Assembly (NCBI GenBank): GCA_944548615.1
Contig: OX155965.1
Coordinates: 25,720,946-25,784,945, forward strand
Length of the DNA: 64,000 bases
Reading direction: 5' to 3'
Source: Micropterix aruncella
Lineage: Eukaryota; Arthropoda; Insecta; Lepidoptera; Micropterigidae
Part shown: piece by piece, positions 53,495-63,194 of the stretch
Numbering within the stretch: position 1 is the stretch's first letter
Layout: each line of letters starts with the position of its first letter
Made by a program: the position numbers and the translations under genes
Notes under the pieces: model-generated
Seen by the model: the letters and a program-made list of their open reading frames with translations, nothing else
Told to the model about the DNA's origin: nothing
Databases searched by the model: none

Positions 53495-53590
53495 ATTATA
53501 ATAATAATAATAATAATAATAAAACTCTTTATTCTTAAGAAAAGGCGAGCTTATTGCCTGCAATTGCTTATTGAGCTTATTGCTTGATTG
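53495..53590 (-). mobile_element. LINE family B 3' terminus, minus strand
   Basis: (AATAAT)n then AAACTCTTTATTCTTAAGAA and AAGGCGAGCTTATTGCC is the inverse of the family B tail at 4723-4776. Confidence 0.7.
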
Positions 53591-53861
53591 TTTTACGAGA
53601 TAAGGTTATAATGTTTTATATGTCAAATTTCAATGCGATCATTATTATTTTTATGATCCGTATAGTGGTTTACAAGTTATAGTCGTTTTACTCAAGGTCA
53701 TTGACTTGCGCCGAATTTACGCGCGAAAATGTCGCCGGCGTAAGTGACAGCTGAATTTTTACTTCGCGATTGCAAGTGTTAATTGTCGAACAAACGTTAC
53801 TGTTGTACCACGAACGTCGCCATATTGAACATAATAATGATAAATTATCCATAGAATAACT

Positions 53862-54120
53862 AGAGTTGTCAACTACAACGGGCGAACCCGTCACCTCAGG
53901 AAGTTTTAACTATTAGTCGTTCTATCTCCCGTGAAGTGAGCGAAGAAGACTTGGACAAAACAGTCCACCGTCAAGCTCCGCCACATGCCCGTAAGAGGCC
54001 AACGCCTTAACCGCGAGATAACCGGGTGTGTTACCCAGCGGGCTTACACTCACGCCCTTACTTCCAATTGCGACCAGATTACTCCGGTCTCTCGATTGGT
54101 TACGAATTGGTACTCGATTG
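53862..54120 (+). repeat. Repeat R53, partial copy
   Basis: CGGGCGAACCCGTCACCTCA, GTGAAGTGAGCGAAGAAGAC, CATGCCCGTAAGAGGCCAAC and CAACGCCTTAACCGCGAGAT match 56405-56650. It ends near TCTCGATTGGTTACGA, which is doubled. Confidence 0.7.
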
Positions 54121-54137
54121 GTTACGAGACTCGATTA

Positions 54138-54290
54138 TCAATAGAATAGAATAGAATAGATATTGTGGTATAAAAAAAAACTTAATGAATATTACACTGA
54201 TTTTATAGAAAAAGACAATTTATGCAGAAATGACGGACTTATTGCTATAGCGATATCATTTTTAACTATGAGTAGAAAAAATCTAGTTGC
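54138..54290 (-). mobile_element. LINE family C 3' end, minus strand
   Basis: The tail AATAGAATAGAATAGAATAG, then ACTTAATGAATATTACACTG and GACGGACTTATTGCTATAGC, matches 31768-31900. Confidence 0.7.
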
Positions 54291-54979
54291 CAAATTGTAG
54301 TACGACATTAATCAATCTTTATTTAAAGCAATTCCTTTATTTTAAAGCAATGTCCATAATAAGCAACAAGCGTAACAAATTATATTTAATATCTACACTT
54401 AAATAAAACCCACAGCAAGTTGTGTCACGCTTATAGTGAAGATCGGTCCCATGTCACCCAACTAAGTATGAACACTTGTTCTAGGGCAGACATATTAAAC
54501 AAATACTAGTTTAAAAAGAAAACATAATCAAAAGAAAAAAAAAGTAGTTTAAACAAAAAGAAAACAAAGCGAAAATGGAAAAAAAACATTGAATTAAATA
54601 AAAATATGCATAAAAATAAAATATGTAAATATATAATTATAATAAAATAAAACATTGAAGTAAATAGATAAATAAATACACATATCCTTCGGTCAATAAT
54701 AAACTATATAGTCATAACTTAAATTATAAATAAAATTTGTATTTGTAAAATAATCTAATACCCTATATAGAATTGTAGTACCTAATATACCAACTTCGTC
54801 AAAACGCATTATACATCCGTCAAAATACAAACAGGTAGGGTGTATTATACTCGCGGTTTGTTTGCCGACCCACCTCTTTTCGTCGAAACGGTGACAGGTT
54901 ACCTACCGCTGTAATATAAATCGATAGATCAATGGCAGTACCCTCGAGTGGGGAAATCCCAGTGGGTCCACAACCGATA
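54291..54979. other. A-rich gap
   Basis: Long A-rich non-coding DNA. No feature was recognised. Confidence 0.3.
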
Positions 54980-55245
54980 TTTTTACACGACTGCCTAACA
55001 AAAAAGTATGTTTTCCATTTCTTTATTCCACCATAACTTCTAATCGCTTTAACAATTTAGAAGTGTGTGGTATTGTTAGCATCGTTATATCATCCCGAGT
55101 GTCAAAGGGTACCTAAAGTGTTCAAATATCAAATAAGTAGTCGTCTAAATATCCAAGCGTCGATAAATTAACATCATTATATCGTGTTTAGTGTCAAATG
55201 AAAGATCTGATTCAGTACGTTCCGGAAATATACATCAATCAACCA
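54980..55245 (-). repeat. R2 repeat, minus copy
   Basis: TTTTTACACGACTGCC, TTCCATTTCTTTATTCCACC, AATTTAGAAGTGTGTGGTAT and GTGTTTAGTGTCAAATGAAA are the inverse of R2. It shows the intact R2 3' end. Confidence 0.65.
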
Positions 55246-55257
55246 TAATGAAAATAA

Positions 55258-55975
55258 TCTATACTAATATTATAAAGAGGTAAAGTTTGTGAGGTTGTAG
55301 GAAGTAATCTCTGGATCTACTGAACCGATATTGAAAATTCTTTTACCTATAGAAAGCCAAGTTATTTGTGAGTGGGCTATATATTAATCCGAACGATGAA
55401 AATACTTTTTCGTGGTAGTCGGATTTGCAAAGTAAGTCGGAGAAAAAACGGTCGAACGAAAAGGTTTCTAACTAACGCTGCCTTAACGATGAGAGATATA
55501 TGATTAAGCTCTAGAGAAAAGTTGTAGAGCTTGATAATGCCTACAAAAAAGTCAGCGACAGCATATGTCTAACTTTTATATTTAAGTCACAAAAAGTAGT
55601 TTTTTATATTTAAAAAAAATGTAATCGTTAGGTAATGTTTATTGGTCATATTATCAGCAATTATGAATTCTTATTAAAATAAGTAAATTTATCGTCTCAA
55701 GTGTTTAAAACAAAAGACTTTTCCCCTTTACTGCATATTAATTTCCCTTTTATAAGATACTCACAAAGAAGACACTCACAAGAAGACACTCACAAATAAC
55801 GGTAATATAGTCAAATTGGCATGCTAAGACATATATACATATGCAGTAAAAATATAAGCTTTCTTTTGGCAGTCAGGAAATAAATCATAGCACGCAGTAC
55901 TAACCGAACCACACTCATAATTTCATCATAAGTAAAAAGTTTTACCGCCCATCGAAGTGGGCACGGGTCAGCTAG
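55258..55975 (+). mobile_element. Helitron-like element H1, copy 3 (718 bp)
   Basis: It begins TCTATACTAATATTATAAAG after A and ends GGGTCAGCTAG before T, with the hairpin CCG-CCCA / TGGG-CA-CGG. It is the longest of the three and keeps both the internal blocks that copy 1 and copy 2 lack separately. Confidence 0.88.
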
Positions 55976-56017
55976 TTATAAATACAAAAGTTCACTTTCT
56001 GTAATGTAACGGCAGTC

Positions 56018-56353
56018 GTGTTTTTTAATCTTTTTAATATATTTACTAGTATAGTTTTCTATCTGCGCAATGATGGTGTGATGCCTAACATTACTATTTC
56101 ATCTCTCTTTAACCACCCTAGCTCTATAAAAGCCACGCTTGATTACACTTTCAAACAAGATACGATTAAGATCGAGTTAAAACTCTGTAATTACTTTTCC
56201 CCACTTTTTACTAGTTCTATACAATGTAAATTTAAGTGTTTCAGTTTTCCCTATCGAACACGAGGCCATAAAATATTCATAGGAGTATGGCATAATGAAC
56301 TATCGATTCTGCAGCGAAGGTTTAAAATTGTACGATTGATGCAAATCGAATAG
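56018..56353 (+). CDS. Unrecognised 111-codon ORF
   Basis: The open frame begins MFFNLFNIFTSIVFYLRNDG with a stop after RFKIVRLMQIE. It is hydrophobic at its start, then mixed. No domain was recognised and no start context or splice sites support it. It is the longest unexplained plus frame outside the LINE, but may be chance. Confidence 0.15.
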   Translation: MFFNLFNIFTSIVFYLRNDGVMPNITISSLFNHPSSIKATLDYTFKQDTIKIELKLCNYFSPLFTSSIQCKFKCFSFPYRTRGHKIFIGVWHNELSILQRRFKIVRLMQIE

Positions 56354-56404
56354 TACTACCACAAAGAGACTTCAATTCTAAGAAAAGTATGTAGTTAAAG
56401 TTAA

Positions 56405-57075
56405 AATCAGAGCTGTCGACTACAGCGTGCGACGTCACCTCAGGAAGTTATAAAGAAATTTCTTCGGTCTGTCTCCAGTGAGGTGAGCGCAGAAGACTTA
56501 GGACAAAACAGTCCACCGTCAAGCCTCGCCACATGCCCGTAAGAGGCCAACGCCTTAACCGCGAGATAGCCAGGTATGTTAACCAGAGGGCCGACACTCA
56601 CGCTCTTACTACCAGTTGCAACCAGATCACTCTGGTCTCCCGACTGGTTACGAGTTCGAGATCGCTTGCGCGGTCCTCTCCCTTACGTAGCGGTGACACG
56701 GTGACTACCGAATCTATCGCGGACCACGGCGTCCTTTGCCCGGCTCTTCATCCAGGATCGGGTGGCCGATGGTCGTTTCAAGCCTGTCGCAAGGTGAACA
56801 ACAACCTCCGCTCTATAGGGGGCAGTACTATTTCCAGACTTCCCCGACTGTTAGTCAGAACGCACAATCGATTGGCTGACGCCGCACGGCGCGCAGACCG
56901 TCCAGGAGCGCCAGAAGATTGACTCCTGGGGGAAACTAGCCCTCAGGCCAGAGTCCTACCCGGGCTCGCACTTCATGCGTGGAGGCCGCCGAATGGGTGT
57001 TGACCTGTGAGTGTGATCGACCCTGAACAAATGGGTCTTCGTGGCCAACTCCAACAGAGCCCATTAGCTCTATAA
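56405..57075 (+). repeat. Repeat R53, longest copy
   Basis: A GC-rich block starting near GACGTCACCTCAGGAAG and ending near CCCATTAGCTCTATAAG. An open frame of 129 codons (56533-56922, MPVRGQRLNREIARYVNQRA onward) spans it, but the partial copy at 53862 does not keep it open, so it is not clearly coding. GC content and position suggest the 5' region of a retroelement, which I cannot confirm. Confidence 0.6.
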
Positions 57076-57084
57076 GTTAAAGTT

Positions 57085-57231
57085 ACAGATAGATAGATAG
57101 ACATTATTTATTGCACATTTTACGAAAAAACATACGACAGGCGGACTTATTGCCTAAAGTACAATGTCTTACAGCCAACATTCGTGAAAGTGTAAGAATT
57201 TATGCGCCAGTAAAGTAAAATAAACAAAAGT
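57085..57231 (-). mobile_element. LINE family E 3' end, left part of split copy
   Basis: A GATAGATAGATAGA tail, then ATTTATTGCACATTTTACGA, GGCGGACTTATTGCCTAAAG and TGTCTTACAGCC, read as the 3' UTR of a minus-strand LINE. Its continuation is at 62266 onward, beyond the inserted LINE F. Confidence 0.75.
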
Positions 57232-57243
57232 ATCTTAATACCT
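57232..57243. repeat. Target-site duplication, left
   Basis: ATCTTAATACCT, identical to 62254-62265. These 12 bp flank LINE F. Confidence 0.9.
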
Positions 57244-57574
57244 GTCCCGGCGGCTGAGCACCAACCGGGCGCGTCTCCAGGTGGCGGATAGGAGAACGCC
57301 CGAAGGGACCCCGGCTCGAGGGATGATACCCGAGGCCAGGTGCTCTTCGGGTAGTGGTGGCTAATACACTGTGTGTGGAAGGCCCCACCGCGGACCAACT
57401 CTCCAAGCCGAGGTGTAAACTACCGTGCTAATGGCTGCATGGCGCAGGGAGTGTTGAGTCTCTTACGGTGCCTCCCGGATACCGGGCGTCCTCCGGGTAG
57501 TATAAGCCAAGCCCCGGTCATACGCGGCTCTGTCCGGGTGATATCGCACTACCGCGGAACTCGTGGGAACAAAA
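57244..57574 (+). promoter_or_regulatory. LINE F 5' UTR
   Basis: About 330 bp of GC-rich leader starting GTCCCGGCGGCTGAGCACC. Such leaders carry the internal promoter in intact LINEs. I see no TATA box. The leader contains repeated CCCGG/CCGGG words that could pair. Confidence 0.5.
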
Positions 57575-58522
57575 ATGGATCAAATTAACAGTACACCACC
57601 AAAAATAAACTTAATTGAAGCACTCCAGGGGGTGGCTTTGTCTCAAAGCGAACCACAGGAGGCACCCAACGCGGGGGCGGGCCCATCAAAAAGCCCACCC
57701 AAAACCCGCATTAGATATAACGGCGCCGCAAGGCGTTGCTACAAAAAACTGATGAGAGAGGGGCTAACTGCTAACCCCCGAGCCTCCAGTGCTAAGTCTA
57801 AGCCGGAGGACGGGACTGCAGAGGCCCCTGGGGCTCCTAAACGCCCCAGACAAGGGCCAAACACCCCAAGCCCCTCCCATCAGGCGACAGGGAAAAGACC
57901 GAAAGTCTCCGACCAAGGTTCTTACGCCCAGGCCACAAAAGGACTCCTCAGGCTAGCCCTCATAATAAGGGGCTACCCTGACAAAAAACTTGAAGCCGGC
58001 GACATAGAAGCCATCCGGGACAAGATTGTGGACGCCATCATGGAAATTCCTGTTGGCACTAAAACACCATCCTTTACCGGCAGCTGGGAGAGGGACGGTG
58101 CAATCGTCTTCTCGTGCGCAGATGAGGAGACGGGGAACTGGCTCAGAAGCCTTTCCACGGACTTACTCGTCCAAGGTGAATCCGTGTGTGTGCTGCCGGT
58201 CGATGAGCTGCCCAAACGCCATCGAGTGGTGGTCCACGTGGAGGAGCCCAAGTACACTGTCGAGAAAGTACTTCTACTCCTCGACAGGCAAAACCCAGGT
58301 CTGAAGACCGATGGGTGGGCCGTCGCTAGGGGGAGCACGAAGAAGGATGCCTCGAGCGTCCACTTCGCCTGTCTGGTGAGCGACTCCTCATTGGCCACTC
58401 TCAGGGCCTGCAACTTCCGACCCTACTGTGGGCTAGCACGGGCATCCGTAAGGCTGCTCGATAATAAGCCTAGGAAGGAGTCGGACGCAGTGGAGGGAAC
58501 GGAAGGAGGTACAGTAAAATGA
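57575..58522 (+). CDS. LINE F ORF1, DUF4780-like nucleic-acid-binding protein
   Basis: ATG at 57575 (MDQINSTPPK) gives 315 codons; an in-frame GTG 12 bp earlier is less likely. Residues ~1-120 are Pro/Lys/Ser-rich and disordered. From about residue 125 (LLRLALIIRGYPDKKL) to ~290 the pattern ALIxxGYPDKKL, PSFTGSWERDGAIVFSCADE, ETGNWL and LLLDRQNPGL resembles the DUF4780 domain found in ORF1 proteins of insect LINEs. No CCHC knuckle is present. Presumed role: binding element RNA in the ribonucleoprotein. The frame is intact. Its TGA overlaps the ORF2 ATG. Confidence 0.8.
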   Translation: MDQINSTPPKINLIEALQGVALSQSEPQEAPNAGAGPSKSPPKTRIRYNGAARRCYKKLMREGLTANPRASSAKSKPEDGTAEAPGAPKRPRQGPNTPSPSHQATGKRPKVSDQGSYAQATKGLLRLALIIRGYPDKKLEAGDIEAIRDKIVDAIMEIPVGTKTPSFTGSWERDGAIVFSCADEETGNWLRSLSTDLLVQGESVCVLPVDELPKRHRVVVHVEEPKYTVEKVLLLLDRQNPGLKTDGWAVARGSTKKDASSVHFACLVSDSSLATLRACNFRPYCGLARASVRLLDNKPRKESDAVEGTEGGTVK

Positions 58523-61500
58523 ACCACCTAAAAGTCCCCATAATCCAGATCAACTTGCACCACAGCAAAAGCGCCTCGGCGATATTAACCAGGAGCATGG
58601 CTGTGGCGCAGACAAGTATAGCACTAATCCAAGAACCTTGGATTGTTAGGGATACTATAAGTGGATTAGGAGGTTGCGGAACCATTCATAAGGCCCAACC
58701 GACTCGGAAACTCAGGACCTGCGTGGTCACTAAGGGCGTCACAGCCACTTTTCTGCCACAACTCAGCGGCGATGACCTAACGGTCGTTTTAACAAAAATC
58801 AACTTGACAGGAGACAGAACGGTGGATCTACTCATTGGGTCAGCATACATGCCTTATGACTCCACTGACCTGCCACCGCAAGAAGATATAACCAACCTAG
58901 TGACATATGCGAAACAACGCGGGCTCCAACTCCTTCTGGGTTGCGATGCGAACTCCCACCACGTGTGCTGGGGTAGTTCCAACATAAACCCGAGGGGGGT
59001 AAGCCTGCATGACTTTATCCTAGGCAATGAACTCACCATCCTCAACAGAGGAACAGAACCTACCTTCATAGACTCAAGAAGACAGGAGGTACTGGACATC
59101 ACGATCTGCACAAAAGAAGTGGCCGACCTGGTTCAAGACTGGAGGGTCTCAGATGAACCCTCAGGCTCGGACCATAGGCAGATCCATCTAACGCTTCGGC
59201 ACTCATTGGAAATCCAGTGGGCTCGCAACCCTAGAAATACCAACTGGGAAGGATTCGATAGGGACCTGGCTATCAAGCTCACCACGGTTCCGAATCGATT
59301 CCACACCAAAGAGCAACTAGAAACAGCTGCACTATCACTGTCTAATGCCGTTATAGACGCCTACGAGCAGAATTGCCATTTGAAACAAAAAAACTTCTCA
59401 AAAAAGGTCCCATGGTGGAACCCAGAGCTGACCAAGCTCAGGCTTACGCTGAGAAGGTGTTTCAATAGGGCGAGAAATCACAACACTAACTCGCAACATC
59501 TTTGGGAGGAATACAAAAACGCCCGAAACGAATACAACAAGGCCATTGTTAAAGCCAAACGAAGAAGCTGGAGGGACTTTTGTGAGAGCGTGGAAACAGC
59601 TTCCGAAGCCTCCAGGCTCAACAAGATCCTCAGCTCCAACAACCGCCCCCAGCTGGGATGCCTTAAACGACCAGAGGGGGGACACACAAGCGACACCAAG
59701 GAAACCTTGAAGCTCCTAATGGAAACACACTTTCCGGGCTTCCAGGAATCCTCACACCCAATTGCCGCAGGGGAGAACTCCAAGAGGCTCCACAAGCCCA
59801 GGGAGTGGGCCCTTGCAGCCAAGATAGTTAATCCAAAAGCAGTAGAATGGGCCGTGAGCACCTTCGACCCCTACAAATCACCTGGACCGGATGGAATATA
59901 CCCAGTCCTACTACAAAAAGGGTTAAGCCAGCTGCTGGGCCCTCTAACAAAGGTACTCAGAGCGAGCATAGCCCTCAGACACGTCCCTCATGCCTGGAGC
60001 AGCGCAAGAGTCACGTTCATTCCAAAGGCAGGCAGGAACGGCCACATCTTTGCCAAAGACTACGGACCCATTAGCCTCACCTCCTTTCTCCTGAAATCAC
60101 TGGAGAGACTAGTTGACGGCTACTTGAAAAACAACCACCTAGCTCTTCAACCGCTTGCTGATGGTCAGTATGCCTATAGGGAGGGCAGATCTACGGACAC
60201 TGCCCTACATCACCTGGTGAGCACAATAGAGACACAGTTAGCGGCGAAAGGTTACGCTCTGGGAGTATTCCTGGACATCGAAGGAGCATTTGACACCACA
60301 TCATATGCAACTATAAAAAACGCTATGCACAGACGAGGAATACCAGAGACCATTATTGACTGGACATTGAGTATGCTATCAAATAGGAATCTACCGTCTA
60401 TCAAGGCGACACCTCCATCACGGGAATCCCTGCTAAGGGCTGTCCACAGGGTGGAGTCATCTCCCCCCTCTTGTGGAGCATCGTTGTAGATGAACTCCTA
60501 ATAGATCTACAAAACCTAGGCCTCTCTGTCTACGGCTACGCTGATGACGTGGCCATAGTAGTCAGAGGAAACTTCCTATCAATACTTAAGGAGCTCATGG
60601 ACAAAGCACTTAAGACCACCCAAGACTGGTGCCAGGCCAGAGGTCTATCCGCTAATCCAAGCAAGACTAAGGCCATGATTTTCACCAGAAAATACAAACC
60701 CGAACCCGTTGAGTGTCTCAAGCTCTGGGATAAGGAGATAGAATACGCTACAGTAGTTAAATACCTTGGAGTCTATCTAGACCCAAAGCTCAATTGGAAG
60801 CACCACCTCGAGCGCAAGAGAACAACCTTCTATGCCTCGTTGTGGACGTGCAAAAGAGTCATGGGAAAAACCTGGGGGTTCAAACCCAGGGTCGCCTTAT
60901 GGCTCTACAGGGCAGTACTGCTGCCTAGACTAACCTATGCTGCAATAGTCTGGTGGTCCAGGGTGAAAAAGCTTGAGACAGTAAAAATGCTTAAAAGCCT
61001 TCAAGGTAACTACCTGAGGGCTGCAACTGGCGTCATGAAGACCACCCCAACAGCGGGATTAGAGGTGGCACTCTGCTGCCCGCCTCTGGACAAGCTCATC
61101 ATCCACTCCGCCAGACTTACAGCATACAGACTGAAGTGTTTGGGCGAGTGGAAGCGTGGAGGGCACAATCATCCTGAGCTAAACCTCCTCCACAAAAGCC
61201 CATTCACTCTGACCCAGGATCGACTACGGAAAAAATTTTCGGTAGAGAAATCCTATAAAATCCTAATCCCCACCAGGGAAGAATGGAAAAATCCGCAGTG
61301 GCTTCAAAGCCACAACGCAGACGCCTGGTTCACCGACGGCTCAGGAACAAATGGACGTTTTGGGGCAGGCGTGTACGGACCCAAAACCAACCACAGAATC
61401 AGCATCCCCCTTGGACAATACGCTACGGTTTTCCAAGCCGAGGTACTTGCCATATTGGAATGCATAAAACTACAAAGTCGACTTGAGGTAAAAAACAGAC

Positions 61501-62153
61501 AAATCCTCATCTGCTCTGACAGCAGAGCAGCACTGGACGCTCTGGCTAAAGCCACCACAGAATCTTCTGTGGTCTGGGACTGCATGCAGGAGCTCAACAA
61601 ATTGGGAAAATCCAACAAAATCACCCTAATGTGGATACCGGGTCACCAAGGCATACCCGGAAACGAAGAGGCCGATAGACTGGCAAAACTGGGCACACTG
61701 GATTGCCCAGTGGAGCCAGCTGTAGGGGTCCCCTTCGCTACAGGTAAGAAAATCATCAGGGACTGCTTGGAGCAGGAACATCGGGCTTCCTGGAAACAGA
61801 GTCAGGGATGTCGCCAGGCAAAAGCCATGATGGAGCAACCACTACAGAAGAAAACCAAGGCCCTACTTGACATGAGCAAGAAGAACCTTAGAACCGCTAT
61901 CGGTCTCCTCACCGGACACACGACCCTTAGAGCTCATCTATTCAACCTTGGCTTGACTGAGAGCAAGGATTGCCGAATATGTGGCGAGGAACCTGAAGAC
62001 AGCATACACATTGTTGGCCGCTGTCCAGGGCTCGCCGCCAAAAGACACAGTTTACTGGGACGAGCCTTTCTCGAACCCAGCGATCTGCCCAACTTGAAGG
62101 TCAGTGACCTACTTAGTCTGGTAAGAAGTACCGGGCTACTAGCTGACAATTGA
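58519..62153 (+). pseudogene. LINE F ORF2: endonuclease, reverse transcriptase, RNase H (one frameshift)
   Basis: Start ATG 58519 lies within ATGA shared with ORF1, suggesting termination-reinitiation. Residues 1-225 are an AP-type endonuclease (IQINLHH with N12, QEPW with E39, GCDANSHH at 141-148, SDH at 217-219). The reverse transcriptase runs from about 400 (SPGPDGIYP at 454; FLDIEGAFD with D586; then GCPQGG and YGYADD at about 60531-60548). RNase H follows (TDGSG, FQAEVLAILE, CSDSRAALD, GHQGIPGNEEAD), then a C-X2-C-X8-H-X4-C knuckle (about 61970-62023). The first frame fails near 60387-60397 and the rest continues in the frame one base back, consistent with loss of one base. Otherwise it is open to TGA at 62151-62153. 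Confidence 0.9.
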
Positions 62154-62233
62154 CCTAACCACACAGTGGGTAGTTACAAAAGACCTTACAGATCTAGGTG
62201 ACATCAAGGGCTGGAAACAAGCCCCCCACTCCA

Positions 62234-62253
62234 TCTACTACTACTACTACTAC
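62234..62253 (+). repeat. LINE F (CTA)n tail
   Basis: Six or so CTA triplets end the element. Triplet tails instead of poly-A are typical of I-like LINEs. Confidence 0.85.
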
Positions 62254-62265
62254 ATCTTAATACCT
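62254..62265. repeat. Target-site duplication, right
   Basis: ATCTTAATACCT, identical to 57232-57243. Confidence 0.9.
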
Positions 62266-62620
62266 AACAAAAAATAATCAAATAACGAAGATGCCATTTA
62301 TTAAAAATATAATTAGGATTTGGTGAATCGCAAGATAGGAATGATACGAGAGGGTAAATGATACGTTGGATAACTAGGAATTTAGGGACATGAAATGATT
62401 TTTCAGGGATACTTGAAAAGAAGAAACCGTTGGTGTGTTTCTGATATTTGACGGGAGCTGGATCCATAGTCTAGCTGTATAAACGGTGAACGAATATGTA
62501 AAAAAAGAAAAAAAAATGAGTAGGAATCGCTATTATACTATCATGACTGGAATGTAGTAGAAGACCATGACTTATCAAGTGATTGCATTTCTCGATGTTT
62601 TTTAAAAGTGGGTTTCGTTA
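62266..62620 (-). mobile_element. LINE family E coding end, right part of split copy
   Basis: The minus strand reads SHGLLLHSSHDSIIAIPTH, then a gap, then FTVYTARLWIQLPSNIRNTP and TVSSFQVSLKNHFMSLNS with a stop at about 62384-62386. It is a reverse-transcriptase C-terminus closely related to family C. It was already 5'-truncated before LINE F inserted in its 3' UTR. Confidence 0.75.
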
Positions 62621-62769
62621 AACTTTTATAAAATATTTTAGCACTTTTTTTACATTTTATCAGTTTATTTCGTGATACCCGTTCAATTCTAGTAAGTAGT
62701 TAAGCTAAATGAGGCAGGAATGAACAATGCATAGAGAATTAATATTCAAAGGACACTTGCGAGATTTAA

Positions 62770-63175
62770 GGCGACATGACACATCAGAAAAATATCCGAA
62801 ATAGAAATACACAAAAAGAAATAGGCGGGGTCAATTTTGTAGGGTTTGACCAATAAACATCCAGCGTTGACGAAGCGTCAGGCACGGATTCGGCGTCTGC
62901 TCGCGCCGGCGACCGGGCGCATACTAAACGTTCGATCGCAGCGCTAGCACAGAATAACTGTCTTTGCGCAGTGGTCGTATAAGAGTGTTAATAGTCAAGC
63001 ATATTTAGCGTAAGTCTCAGAGCGCTCTCACGTTTTAATTAATTGTAATTAATTTAGGGCCAAAATAAAAAATTTGGCTAAGCGCGACGCTAGAGAATTA
63101 ACCAGTCAATATAGTCAAATAAAAAAAAAACACACTAACCTAATACGTTGTAGGAGTAATCGCGCCTGAAAGTTT
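62770..63175 (-). repeat. Interspersed repeat X, minus copy
   Basis: Inverse of 9355-9785 with AGAAAAATATCCGAAAT, CGCGCCGGCGACC, TCAGAGCGCTCTC, AGCGCGACGCTAGA and AATCGCGCCTGAAAGTTTTC. Confidence 0.65.
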
Positions 63176-63194
63176 TCGAAATCAGTTTAAAGCC

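Larger units (their letters stand above)
57244..62253 (+). mobile_element. Full-length LINE F (RNase H-bearing, LOA/I group), 5010 bp
   Basis: It is bounded by an exact 12-bp duplication. In order it has a GC-rich 5' UTR (57244-57574), ORF1, ORF2 overlapping by ATGA, a short 3' UTR and a (CTA)n tail (62234-62253) with no poly-A. An EN-RT-RNase H order plus a DUF4780-like ORF1 fits the LOA/I-type group better than Jockey or R1. The only obvious lesion is one frameshift in ORF2. A scrap of the family lies at 37317-37450. The GC-rich coding strand contrasts with its surroundings. Confidence 0.9.

Noticed and set aside
57973..58413. Minus-strand ORF of 146 codons
   Set aside because: Shadow of ORF1 of LINE F. 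Other short frames between 58026 and 62164 are likewise shadows.
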